Of a stretch of DNA of 64,000 nucleotides, positions 36,701 to 42,839 are shown piece by piece. Position numbers and translations under genes: made by a program. Below the pieces are notes generated by a model. That model did no database searches. It worked only from the letters and a program-made list of their open reading frames with translations, and had not been told where the DNA came from. The DNA comes from Macrocystis pyrifera (lineage: Eukaryota; Sar; Phaeophyceae; Laminariales; Laminariaceae). How positions within the stretch are numbered: position 1 is the stretch's first letter; every line of letters begins with the position of its first letter. Where the stretch lies: positions 11,450,774-11,514,773 of the forward strand of contig JASSKH010000015.1 of assembly GCA_031763025.1 (NCBI GenBank). The letters are read 5' to 3'.

Positions 36701-38578
36701 TGAGTCTCCTGTGAAACGGTTTGTGGTGTTTGTTGTAAAATCTCCAATCTGCTGTTTTGAATCAGGGTCGCATCGTTCGTGGGACGGTCAAAGCGGTGCT
36801 CGCAAGCCGTTTCGGCTCCGCAAGTTTACCATTGTTCGCGATTTTGCCATATCTGTGGTATCCATGTGAGCGCTCTATTCCTGGCCCGACCGACCGACCA
36901 CCTTCTGACACCTCAAAAGCTGACACGCAAAACGAATAAACACACCTGGTACTATTTCTCAGACGGACCTTATGCCGAACGTCGTGCTAGTGTGACACGG
37001 TTTGGAGTTTGCTTGTTAGACGGACGAATCGGTTCTTTAAACGGTTTCGAGAAGCGCATGGACCGAGCCGGTCTCCTGAAACCGATTCGGCTACGAACGG
37101 TGACTAGTACGGGGGTCCATAGTTAATAGGACCTATGGTATACATAAAACCTATATATTTACCTATTTTTACTAACAATATTTGGTCCCGTTAACTTTGG
37201 ACCCCCGTAATAACAGTTCTCGCAGTGACACAGTGCATCCATTGCTGCCTCTTGGAGTTGGCTACACTTAAACTCTAGTCAAATCATTCTGCGCTCTCAT
37301 CCGCAAGCAATATTGCTCTCTCGACAGCGATGCTTAGTATTACGGGGGTCCATAGTAAACAGGACCATATATTGTTAGTAAAAAAAGGTAAATATGTAGG
37401 TTTTAATGTATACCATAGGTCCTATTAACTACGGATCCCCGTAATAGGATGCAAGCCACCCTTTCGTGCGACTCGCCCAACGCCTTACGCCGCTTCGCTT
37501 GGTGCAAGTGCGTGTGCCTGGGCGGTCGAAACACGGCGTGCTCCGTCCTGGCATTGTAGGGATGCGGCATGCGAGGGTCTATGGGCATACGGCTACGGCC
37601 ATGCATGGCAACGACACTTTTCTTGTCTTTTCGTCCGACCACCTTCAACCTTGAACGACAAAAGACAGTAAAAACATGGGGCTACCGTGATGCCACATTC
37701 TTCGAAATTCGCACCTCGCATCGACTATCGGTTTGTACCTCATGGTCTAGATCTTTCGGGGCAGATGATCTGTATAATCTGTGTGATCTATGTGATCTGT
37801 ATAATCTGTGTGATCTAACTTATGTTGCTGGGTGGGAGCCGCATGATCTGGACAGGCTATCGTGCACAAGCTCTCACAACTGCAAGTTAGGTTCTAGACG
37901 ATCTAGGATGTGATCTGTCCGGCATGTTATTGTCACATTTGGAACAGCCGAAGCGGTATCCTGGAACCGCTCCCGAAGGGATATTCACGGCCTCCCACCC
38001 CCGCCCCGCCGCCCCCTCTTCCTGTCCCGACCCGCTTCAACGCTTAAAAACATGAATTGAAGCAGACGAACTTCCAGAGAGACTTCGTGGCGACCGAAGG
38101 CTTCCGGCGCATCGCCGACGCATCCGAGCACGAGCAGCGAGAGCTACGCCTACTCCGTGCCGGGGGCATGCTCCCGCCCACCCCACCCACACCGATCTCC
38201 CCGTCCTCGTCACCCGTGCGCTCTGTGCTCTTCAGAGCCGTAAAAAAGATCCCCTTGATACGAAGGCTAGCGGGCGCGGGTGCTGGGGCTACCGTTGGCG
38301 ACGGAAGCGACGGAGCTAGCGGGAGCGCTGCCGGGGTGAGCGGTAGCCCAGCAGGGGCTAGCGGAGCGGCTGTTGGGGTTAGCGATAGCGCTGCCGAGTT
38401 TAGCGATAGCACTGTGGGGGCTAGTGGCGGGGCTAGCCCCGGGGCTGGTGGCGGGGTTAGCGGTGGGGCTGGTGCGGCACGGACTAGCGGCGGGGTTGGC
38501 GGTGGCGGTCCTTCGGGGGGAAGGTTTCGACGCGGTCGCGTTCACGCCTCCCAAAGTCTCATGGACAACCCTGTTTAA
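14567..38578 (+). CDS. 7TM-RGS protein: seven-transmembrane regulator of G-protein signalling, 10 exons
   Basis: Predicted exons are 14567-14746, 15152-15247, 17984-18093, 18752-18925, 20122-20288, 23935-24065, 30349-30498, 31959-32012, 33828-33929 and 38063-38578, about 559 residues. Every junction keeps the reading frame (exit phases 0,0,2,2,1,0,0,0,0). Introns are GT-AG except the last, which starts with GC. Hydrophobic segments lie near residues 20-43, 53-75, 93-115, 132-149, 173-192, 211-231 and 237-254. An RGS box follows at about 290-405, with AQELVDFYLDSL, GAPDQVNIS, AYDIFDGARSEV and NFQRDFVATEGF in family order. The tail (409-559) is rich in Gly, Ala and Ser. RGS domains speed GTP hydrolysis by G-alpha, and the 7TM-RGS layout resembles plant RGS1, so a membrane-bound G-protein off-switch is inferred. 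The start ATG has G at +4 and precedes the first membrane segment. An extra small exon in intron 2 or 6 cannot be excluded. Confidence 0.85.
15152..15247 (+). CDS. 7TM-RGS exon 2 (TM2)
   Basis: Thirty-two codons after a ttcattag acceptor: ILSGVLWTVTKAIEAGF completes TM2, then basic IKRRVGD and LAACDFE. The donor is gtgtga. The last ~40 bases resemble intronic repeat units at 15896 and 16096. Confidence 0.8.
15205..16400 (+). repeat. Degenerate tandem repeats spanning the exon 2 donor into intron 2
   Basis: Units of roughly 100-190 bp begin with variants of gaagcgtgggcc at about 15370, 15469, 15595, 15690, 15801, 15897 and 16099. Several carry tgggag and a ctcgaa/acgaaac word. The units at 15896 and 16096 resemble the end of exon 2 and its donor. 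Confidence 0.6.
16225..16285 (+). repeat. Dispersed repeat A, end only
   Basis: gacgagtagaagaacggttt aatgtgaaaacac matches the last 40 bp of the 53558 copy. Confidence 0.5.
16774..16879 (+). mobile_element. MITE in intron 2 of the 7TM-RGS gene
   Basis: Diverged left arm (ttacggagggacatggtc), intact right arm ending gtcccccgtaa. Confidence 0.88.
17008..17122 (+). mobile_element. MITE in intron 2
   Basis: Left arm ctacggggggagcatagt and right arm actacggacccccgtga, with an expanded T run in the centre. Confidence 0.85.
17365..17846 (+). mobile_element. Tandem array of five MITE copies in intron 2
   Basis: Units at about 17369-17474, 17475-17566, 17567-17648, 17649-17739 and 17740-17846 lie in one orientation. 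Each has aataggacc...aatattgtt...gtaggtcct. Inner copies lost most of the terminal GGGG/CCCC and join at gtaatagtaaa. Confidence 0.85.
17984..18093 (+). CDS. 7TM-RGS exon 3 (TM3)
   Basis: The acceptor is tgcccgcag and the frame enters in phase 0. TM3 (FLAWSTLTVHVVAFFIRIY) is followed by a basic loop, RMWRILIKHDGNMW. It leaves in phase 2 at a gtgagtg donor. The R..R pattern after TM3 is common in 7TM proteins. Confidence 0.82.
18498..18662 (+). repeat. T-run/CCTCCGGCGG dispersed repeat
   Basis: T-run, then catcctccggcggattggta and agcccatagctcccgttgca; nearly identical to 31560-31730. In intron 3, ending 90 bp before exon 4. Confidence 0.85.
18752..18925 (+). CDS. 7TM-RGS exon 4 (TM4 and start of TM5)
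   Basis: One base completes the Glu codon from exon 3. TM4 (ILCLSSICLIPVVATWLL) is followed by a loop with NSCATTRVS and then TM5 (MNALGLFGICFL). It leaves in phase 2 before gtgagc. A decayed copy of its 3' part lies in the next intron near 19226-19312. Confidence 0.82.
18966..19100 (+). repeat. (TTTG)n and T-rich tract
   Basis: About ten gttt units, then T-runs, in intron 4 after exon 4. Phe/Leu/Cys ORFs here are not coding. Confidence 0.85.
19226..19370 (+). pseudogene. Decayed copy of the 7TM-RGS exon 4 3' end inside intron 4
   Basis: The stretch reads LPPALGVNASGPFGICFSG, against MYPTLGMNALGLFGICFLW in exon 4, about 380 bp upstream. Similarity continues past the splice site: gtgagcaagttga in the gene, gcgaggaagatgg in the copy. 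No good acceptor is seen, so it is probably not an exon. Confidence 0.6.
19588..19935 (+). repeat. GGACTGCAG foldback interrupted by the hAT-like element
   Basis: Left gagcagtcccgttttggaga and right gggactgcagtactacaagg, separated by the 252-bp insertion. Confidence 0.8.
19635..19886 (+). mobile_element. 252-bp inverted-repeat element with 8-bp target duplication (hAT-like)
   Basis: Flanked by CCTTAGAG at 19627-19634 and 19887-19894. The ends share TTAACGACAC and its complement GTGTCGTTAA. The centre is AT-rich with repeated ttgccaa and ttggcaa words. It interrupts a GGACTGCAG foldback. An 8-bp duplication is typical of hAT transposons; no transposase is present. Confidence 0.8.
20122..20288 (+). 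CDS. 7TM-RGS exon 5 (end of TM5, TM6)
   Basis: Enters after cgccacag, completing Trp. It contains the end of TM5, a basic loop VRQLKSVRRQFNEYDNLKR, TM6 (LFYITVALLSYAFVVVVLL) and RHVTVRRVSIV at the start of TM7. It leaves in phase 1 at gtgagtg. Confidence 0.85.
20310..20440 (-). repeat. Second tRNA-derived SINE family, copy 2
   Basis: The minus strand reads CCTGTGGCTCAGTAAGTG with 11/12 box A positions. It shares cagcccagggtaatcctt with the copy at 20.6 kb (cagcccagattaatcctt). Box B is not recognisable. Confidence 0.5.
20535..20700 (-). repeat. Second tRNA-derived SINE family, copy 1
   Basis: On the minus strand TAGCTCAGTAGG is a perfect box A (about 20620). GGGTTTCGAATCTCAC further on resembles box B with one extra T. 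It lies in intron 5 of the 7TM-RGS gene. Confidence 0.6.
21541..22135 (-). repeat. Poly-C-bounded repeat, full length, reversed
   Basis: Lies between G-runs at 21541 and 22110. It contains the core plus an extra half with gaggcagttaca-type and gtcggttggcaac-type words in reverse; about 0.6 kb. Confidence 0.88.
22336..22448 (+). mobile_element. MITE in intron 5
   Basis: The centre contains a TA microsatellite expansion (22387-22406); arms ttagggggaaccatagta and actacggtcccccgcaa. Confidence 0.85.
22787..22814 (+). repeat. (TA)n in intron 5
   Basis: Begins directly after ctaccaggca. Confidence 0.9.
23263..23346 (+). repeat. GGACTGCAG foldback
   Basis: Arms ctgcagtcccgttttgggga and gaggctgcggtcctgaaagg around the common centre caaattccaagtagtt. 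Confidence 0.85.
23424..23482 (+). repeat. (TTTCCG/TTTTCG)n microsatellite
   Basis: Hexamer units change from tttccg to ttttcg along the tract. Confidence 0.9.
23560..23750 (+). repeat. Dispersed repeat with GATC-rich words
   Basis: tagatcatctgttagatcct, aacctgccgctgtgaggcgc and cagatcatgcagatcaggag align in order with 34735-34965. Confidence 0.65.
23935..24065 (+). CDS. 7TM-RGS exon 6 (TM7 and linker)
   Basis: Two bases complete Tyr, giving VYPVLTTYILLWGSIREPF, the end of TM7. A cytoplasmic linker of about 35 residues follows (KKMLGDNDYLLSFTKGFSE) and ends SPAQ in phase 0 before gtaccg. The acceptor is cgcggcag. Confidence 0.82.
24371..24445 (+). repeat. Poly-C-bounded repeat, fragment
   Basis: Only cgatgcgagggcctatggtc to ggtatcgagtaccccc remains. 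Confidence 0.7.
24592..24750 (+). repeat. Dispersed repeat with ggtgctccgtctcgaaa, ending in poly-C
   Basis: Second copy of the repeat at 3654, followed by a C-run (24711-24749) broken by one G. Confidence 0.8.
24769..25062 (+). repeat. Poly-C-bounded repeat, core
   Basis: From ccattgctgtctctggaagt through ctgcctggtcggggaaaacc to gagtacacctcccccc. Confidence 0.85.
25617..26098 (+). repeat. Poly-C-bounded repeat, full length
   Basis: C-run at 25617-25654, then tatatgggttgggttggcgt, the core, and a C-run at 26058-26098. Confidence 0.88.
27284..27378 (+). repeat. GGACTGCAG foldback
   Basis: Near-perfect hairpin; ends acccttttggtaccgcag and ctgcggtactaagggggtt. Confidence 0.88.
27819..27923 (+). 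mobile_element. MITE in intron 6
   Basis: Left arm ttacgggggtatatagtt, right arm ttactatggtcccccgtaa. Confidence 0.88.
28376..28500 (+). repeat. GGACTGCAG foldback, duplicated arm
   Basis: Contains acccgttttggggacaaa, then a second start (gactgcaggtcccttccttg) and the right arm ccccaagacgggactttgc, so one arm appears doubled. Confidence 0.75.
28668..28850 (+). repeat. T-run/CCTCCGGCGG repeat, diverged
   Basis: T-run, ctcctccggcggagcggtaa, then a foldback arm, then tgtgtcaatttgaa. Looks like the same repeat with an insertion. Confidence 0.5.
28731..28790 (+). repeat. GGACTGCAG foldback, right arm only
   Basis: gtttgtccccaaaacggagg remains next to a T-rich repeat. Confidence 0.65.
29268..29378 (+). 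mobile_element. MITE in intron 6
   Basis: The left end is diverged (tacgggtatagcggccatag); the right end actacggtcctccggag is also altered. Confidence 0.8.
29626..29732 (+). mobile_element. MITE in intron 6
   Basis: Full arms ttacggggggccatagta and tactatggtcccccgta. Confidence 0.88.
29772..29852 (+). repeat. GGACTGCAG foldback
   Basis: Arms agagctgcagtccggctttg and ccaaaacgggactgcactcc, followed immediately by a MITE. Confidence 0.85.
29853..29957 (+). mobile_element. MITE abutting a foldback element
   Basis: Begins directly at the right end of the foldback at 29772 (gggactgcactcctg), arms ttacgggggtccatagtt and aactatggacccccgtaa. Confidence 0.9.
30349..30498 (+). CDS. 7TM-RGS exon 7 (RGS helices 1-4)
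   Basis: Fifty codons between a gaaacag acceptor and a gtgcgg donor. LRIEFRRYIETKVAQELVDF matches the RGS start pattern (Phe, then Glu-Leu, then an aromatic-rich helix). YLDSLDREEVKDFFERQ continues the domain. Confidence 0.9.
30642..30749 (+). mobile_element. MITE in intron 7
   Basis: Arms ctacgacgggagactatagt and actatggccctccgtaa, 140 bp downstream of exon 7. Confidence 0.85.
30941..31142 (+). repeat. GGACTGCAG foldback interrupted by a MITE
   Basis: Left half ttagaggaccgcaatcccgt and right half ccccaaaccgggacggcttt. Confidence 0.8.
30979..31085 (+). mobile_element. MITE nested in a foldback element
   Basis: Splits a GGACTGCAG-type foldback after gttttgagtacaaac; the other half resumes at gagtggtttgtcccc. 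Confidence 0.9.
31162..31277 (+). mobile_element. MITE in intron 7
   Basis: Arms tttacggaggccatagta and cactatggtcccccataaa, with an A-run in the centre. Confidence 0.85.
31508..31550 (+). repeat. (GTTTGT)n microsatellite
   Basis: About six gtttgt units followed by a 27-bp T-run. Confidence 0.9.
31550..31730 (+). repeat. T-run/CCTCCGGCGG dispersed repeat
   Basis: Second copy, in intron 7, with the same gttgcaacagcagagcagg-type ending. Confidence 0.85.
31959..32012 (+). CDS. 7TM-RGS exon 8 (RGS middle)
   Basis: An 18-codon micro-exon (AVTMRIVQRYIAEGAPDQ) between a pyrimidine-rich cttgcag acceptor and gtgggc. It matches the conserved I..YI..GA stretch of RGS domains and joins both neighbours in phase 0. 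Confidence 0.88.
32050..32156 (+). mobile_element. MITE in intron 8
   Basis: Only 38 bp after the exon 8 donor; arms ttacgggtgaacatagta and tactatggtcccccgtaa. Confidence 0.88.
32158..32380 (+). repeat. CAGTAC/CAGTAT hexamer array
   Basis: More than 30 degenerate cagtay units in intron 8. The Tyr-Gln and Val-Pro ORFs are its translations. Confidence 0.9.
32618..33168 (+). repeat. Poly-C-bounded repeat, full length, tandem unit 1
   Basis: Runs from the C-run at 32619 through gggttgggttggcgtcagtt and the core to the C-run at 33161, which is shared with the next unit. In intron 8. Confidence 0.88.
33161..33725 (+). repeat. Poly-C-bounded repeat, full length, tandem unit 2
   Basis: Starts at the C-run of unit 1, has tataggttgggttggcgtcg and a T-run insertion near 33274, and ends in a C-run about 100 bp before exon 9. 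Confidence 0.88.
33828..33929 (+). CDS. 7TM-RGS exon 9 (RGS G-alpha contact region)
   Basis: Thirty-four codons starting VNISEYCREAV, which holds the conserved Asn after Val, then TAYDIFDGARSEVLDVME. The following bases are gcgagt, so a GC donor is needed; no in-phase GT donor follows. Confidence 0.85.
34490..34695 (+). repeat. ~65-bp tandem repeat
   Basis: Three units with gtcccctgg(c/g)ttt, aagcggg and ggtcgtcggg. The long plus-strand ORF here follows the repeat. Confidence 0.6.
34735..34970 (+). repeat. Dispersed repeat with GATC-rich words
   Basis: Has a short agatcatac array (34757-34785), then caacctgccattttgaggtg and actatacggcttccgccggg. Confidence 0.65.
35400..36750 (+). repeat. 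Degenerate satellite-like array in intron 9
   Basis: Words gaaacggtttcgagtg, ggtcattgta, cccaattgct and ggctgaagtgct recur in order every ~100-160 bp through the whole stretch. Confidence 0.7.
37107..37212 (+). mobile_element. MITE in intron 9
   Basis: Arms gtacgggggtccatagtt and aactttggacccccgtaa, just right of the degenerate satellite. Confidence 0.88.
37238..37612 (+). repeat. Poly-C-bounded repeat interrupted by a MITE
   Basis: Diverged copy (ccattgctgcctcttggagt to acggccatgcatggcaac) split at 37340-37446. Confidence 0.8.
37340..37446 (+). mobile_element. MITE inside a poly-C-bounded repeat, with visible empty site
   Basis: The host repeat reads gatgcttagTA before and TAggatgcaa after the element. 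Sibling repeats have cttagTAggatgc with one TA. This shows a TA target duplication and a termini of TTACGGGGG/CCCCGTAA. Confidence 0.93.
37765..37815 (+). repeat. GATCTGTATAATCTGTGT short array
   Basis: About five units of gatctgtataatctgtgt-type sequence, close in wording to the GATC-rich repeats but reversed. Confidence 0.6.
38063..38578 (+). CDS. 7TM-RGS exon 10 (RGS end, low-complexity tail, stop)
   Basis: TNFQRDFVATEGFRRI completes the RGS box. Then comes a charged helix (EHEQRELRLLR), a Pro/Ser stretch, a basic patch (RAVKKIPLIRR) and about 110 residues dominated by Gly, Ala, Ser and Val, ending at TAA. The acceptor may be at 38062 (aag) or 38065 (cag); both keep frame. Confidence 0.82.
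   Translation, partial: QTNFQRDFVATEGFRRIADASEHEQRELRLLRAGGMLPPTPPTPISPSSSPVRSVLFRAVKKIPLIRRLAGAGAGATVGDGSDGASGSAAGVSGSPAGASGAAVGVSDSAAEFSDSTVGASGGASPGAGGGVSGGAGAARTSGGVGGGGPSGGRFRRGRVHASQSLMDNPV
38262..38515 (+). repeat. Coding minisatellite in the 7TM-RGS tail
   Basis: Degenerate repeats of words such as gctagcgggagcgctg and gttagcggtggggctg encode the Gly/Ser/Ala tail. Units vary but keep the frame. Confidence 0.6.
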
Positions 38579-38789
38579 ACAAAGAGAGGGGCTGACGCAA
38601 GCGGTCCTCCGGAGGGAGGATTTGGACGTGATCGCGTTGTGAAAGATTCCCCAGGCTTTTGGGGGCAACCCGGTTTAAGCAATTAGAGTTTCGGAGCCGA
38701 TGAGCGAGCTAGCGGGCGGGCAGAAGGGGCGTGGGTCGGGGAATCGGGGGTGGGGAGGGAAGGGTGACTACCTAGAGCGGGCGGGCGGG

Positions 38790-38796
<7 letters not shown>

Positions 38797-38821
<25 letters not shown>
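38797..38821 (+). repeat. Poly-G run
   Basis: G tract after gggcgggcggagg. Confidence 0.9.
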
Positions 38822-40470
38822 TGACCGGGATTTCAGCCGCGCAGGCAGAGTATTTATTTTGTGTGTTTGACGTTTGCGCCACGTATTCGCCCACGCGGTG
38901 GGGGGTGCGGGCTGTGGGTTTCATAGAGAGCGTGTTTTGGAAGGCTTGTAGCCGAGAATCTCGTATTGCTCGAGGGCGATGACGCCCCCAGTTGGTGATG
39001 CCCCAGGCGAGGATGCCTCTCATCGAAGGGAAAACCTTCAAAACCATGTTGGTATTTTAGTTTCTTAAAGCGTGGGGATGGAGCTTCACTCGTCCTCGCG
39101 CTCGAAAAAATCGGACGAGAGTTCGAAAATAAGTCGGAGGAGAGGCCGGAAACAGATCGGATGAGGGTAAGGGATTTTATCGGAGAGGCAAGGTTGGCAA
39201 CATTTCGAATCGGAGGAAACCTCGGAAGTATTTCCGAGAAAGGGTTCTCGGATGATGTACCGAGAGAAATAACTTCGGAACATTTAGGAGGAGCTCTCTC
39301 GCTGTAGTCCCTACGAGTTTCAGCGCTTCGAAATGAGAAACCCGGGTACATGCCGTAGGGCCCGGCAACCTGTTAGCAGACAACGAGTGGGAGAGAGGGA
39401 CCTGGCCCGGGAGCGTCTACCGAAGCCGTGCGAGATGCAAAAATTCAAGGGTGTTGTTAGGTAGGGTGTTCATACTGAGGAGGCTAGACACCCTGGGTAG
39501 GACCTAAATAGCCAGGGGGTCCATAATGCAACAAATGCTGCGCAGTATGCGAGACGCTCATGGCGGGCTCGATTGTTGACGCGAAGGGTCCGCGCGGGTG
39601 TCCCAGGTGTTTCCCAATTCGAAATTCGAGTAGGGGAAATTTAGGGAGTTTGGGTGCAAATCAAAAGGTTGCGAGAAGCGCTCGCGGCGGAATGCGTCAT
39701 ATTTTTTTCACGAGGTGATGGTCGCAGACCGCACTCGAAATGAGAGCTGGCGGCATCTCTGTGGCTTTGGGAGCAGCTCGAAGATTGCCAGAATCTTTGT
39801 GGCGGGCTCCGTCGTTTTGACGCGGGGATGGCCAGTACCTTATCGAAACGACCTGGACGCCAAGTTCGCATCATGCCGAAAGCGACGCTCGCTTTGGCTT
39901 GCCTTCTGGCTGGTCGTGGCAGTACCTTTTTTTTTGGTTTGGGAGGAACTCGAAGATTGCCACGGGGGGTTAATAGCACATTTTACCTCCAGTTCGTGTG
40001 TTGCGTGCTCATTGAGCCGGAGACGCCGCTTTCGGGTTTATTAGCGCGCACCCCGTGACCTCGAGGTCGCGGTAGTTTCCAAGGAAGTTTTACGTACAGT
40101 AGTAGTCGTTGGGCTAGAGCCAATCACATGTGCTACGGAAAGCTTGCCCCTTACTACTGCAAAAATATATTTATGGTTGTTCATGTAGTACAGCAGTAGC
40201 GCAAGAGCCAATCACAGCAGTTGCTGCGGAATTGCTCTACCCATTACGTCCCGCAGTTTATGGCGTGCGTGCGTGCTCCTGCCGTCGTTGTACAGTGTGT
40301 AGTGTAGCCGCGGTGTCAAATCAGGCTCAGTTTATGCCCCTCTCCTTGCTGGGATGAAGGGCGGGGTACAGTCAGTATGGCTTGTGGCTGGGGGCAGGCT
40401 GGGGCACAATCAGTATCACATGTAGCGCTCTCTTGTATTGTGCGTCCTCAGCAGTGTACCGAACAGTCGA

Positions 40471-40498
40471 CCCCCCCCCCCCCCCCCCCCCCCCCCCG
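40471..40498 (+). repeat. Poly-C run
   Basis: About 27 C between gtcga and gattta. Confidence 0.9.
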
Positions 40499-40824
40499 AT
40501 TTATGGGAGCCGGGTACGGCGGCACTGTCATTATGACATTTCTCACCCTTTTACTATACGTCCTCAGTAGCTCGCCGAGCATTGCTATTTCCTGGTGGTG
40601 GAGCTTTTTCCCGCTTTTGAAAGGTATGCATTTTTTTTTTTTTTTTTGTGTTAATTTGTTTCGGGCCTTTCTCTCACCTCTGTGTTCGTGTTGGTGCGTT
40701 GTTGGTGCGTGTGTGTTTGTTTGTTGGTTGGTCTGTTTGTTTAGTGTTTTCGTGACGTTTTTTTTTTTTTTTTTTTTTTTTTTGGTTGCCTGGGAAGTAG
40801 GTTTCGGCGCGGTTTGCGTCGGAC

Positions 40825-41430
40825 TAGAGATTGTGCAGGCCTCCTGCTTATTTTTTATGCCTCCCTGCCATTCGATGTGGTGCGCAAATGACGCGCAAAA
40901 GCTTGTGTTGAGAGATGTACCGGTGATTGGGTAGCTTCCCAGTGTCGCTGGTGTTAAGTGTGATCGCGTGTCGTGGTTGATGAAGTCTCCTGTTTTTTTT
41001 TTTCGGAAATCCGTTCCGCGCACAGAGAATGTTTTGGAGATGTCACCGAACAGCGATACAGTTTATCAGTCGTCTTGCGTTTTTTTTTTCATGTGGATGG
41101 GTTCCGTCTCGCGGTTGATGAGGCCTCCTGTTTATTTTGCTAATCCCCTAGCGCGATGTGGTGTGTAGACACCGCGCGGAGTCTGTTTTTTGGAGGTGGT
41201 GATACGTACAGCTTCCCAGTTGTGTCGGCAGTTTTTCGCTTGCGTGGTTTGGTGCCGCCTCGTGGATGAAGACGCCTCCTGTTTATTTTATAAACCCCTT
41301 GCGATGCTTTCGTGCTGCGCCGACAGCGCCCAGGGTCTGTTTTTTACGCCTGCACGAAGAGTAGTAAATCTTATCCTATTATTTGTTTTGCTAAGCCCTT
41401 GCGTATTGCGATGCGTTTGTTGCGTGGGCG
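40825..41430 (+). repeat. Degenerate ~145-bp tandem repeats
   Basis: gcctcctgtttatttt (variants at 40840, 40986, 41127, 41274), each followed by a gcgatgtggtg- or cgcg-containing part. Confidence 0.6.
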
Positions 41431-42839
41431 GCCCGCAGGCTCAGCGCTTGGGGCGCACAGGTGTGCGATAGAATCCCCACTCTGCGTGGTAGGCGCGGCC
41501 GCAGTCGCCCCGATTACGCCCCGCCCCTCCCTCCCCGAGGACACGCTGGTTTTCTTTTTTCATTTTATGAGTTCCTGCCCCCGCTGCCAATTCCCTTTTT
41601 GCTTGATATAATCTATTTCCCCTCTGTATGATGGGCACTTGCAAAAGTCGAGGCCATCCTATCTCAATGTTGTGAAAGTATAGGGCGGGGAGGGTTTTGG
41701 GAGAGATTTTTGGTGAAACCTCGGCCTCGGCCGATATATAGAATCCGGTTGCCAATTTTTTTTTGGTGTTTCTATCCGGGAGGAAACCAGTACCAAGCGC
41801 GACACGTGACGCCACACTTCTAGGGATGGCCTGGTTGAGGTACTGCAGCTTCGCTATATCAGCCCGCTTGCGAAGCTTGGCGGCGGCCGACGTTGGCTGT
41901 GTGTGCGTGTGTTTTTTTTTTTGTCTTTGTGTTCTCAACGGCCGAAACACATTGCATCAGGTGCTGCCCCGTGCACAAACGCCTGGGGTATTTACGGCGC
42001 GCGACCTTGATTGGTTGGAGCATTTTGACGTGTGTCATGGCGGTAACAATATCATCCTGTAAATCTAACGGTGGTTGGACTAGATCTGGAGCTGTGGCCT
42101 TGGTTGTAGTAGCACTGTATTTTCGTGTGTCTCGCTATGGTAGCTGCCGTTTGAAAAGGGTTGGATTAGACTTTGGGCGTTCGCATGCTGTAGTTTGGTT
42201 GTAGCAGTACTGTACTTTCAGTTGTCTCGCATTGTTTATCGATTTCGGGTTTAAAGTCGTACAGCATATGGATGTGCCTGATGTTATATGTAAAAAAAAC
42301 AGAGACGTAATTTTCCCTTCAACATCATCTTCACAAGCTCGGCGTGATGGTACTTCGATCGCGCGTGCGATGGGGTGTGTAGGCTTATGGAGCTTTTTGA
42401 GTGATCTCCAAATTCTGACAGGTTTTTACGCAACGAACTCGCGGCCTACAAGGTACCAGGTATTCCACCGGCAGGTGTGCAGCCCAGGGGTTGATGCTCG
42501 AGATCGTACTTATCAAGTCTTCTCGATGCACATGCGGTGGCTGGAAGTCGTACATGCCTCGTAAAATGTCTGCTCTTCTTTGTGATATGACAAGTTTATC
42601 GCCACCGAGATCGCACCTACCTGTGTTTGAGCAGAAACGGGGGCCCAGCGCGGGTGATTCAGTCTCTCTTCATTCACCGGGATAAGAGAGCGATGCACTT
42701 GCTCCTAAAGCCCATCTAATCTCCATCTGAGACCGCAATGCCAGGGAGTAAACACCAGCGAAGGCTGAATCCACGGCCTCATACTGAACGCTCACAGGAG
42801 ATGGATACATGAAGCTCAGACAGAGTGATCATCGAGGGC
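41431..42839. other. Unassigned DNA
   Basis: No recognisable domain or splice-consistent exon chain; only the 90-bp doublet at 42070. Confidence 0.4.
42070..42235 (+). repeat. Two ~90-bp tandem units
   Basis: ttggttgtagtagcactgta and ttggttgtagcagtactgta, each followed by tttc.gt.tgtctcgc. Confidence 0.6.

Larger units (their letters stand above)
38579..40824. other. Downstream of the 7TM-RGS gene, unassigned
   Basis: Probably 3' UTR followed by GC-rich intergenic DNA. A duplicated phrase (ttgccagaatctttgtggcg and attgccacggggggttaa contexts) and tacagcagtagc words are seen. No gene recognised. Confidence 0.4.
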
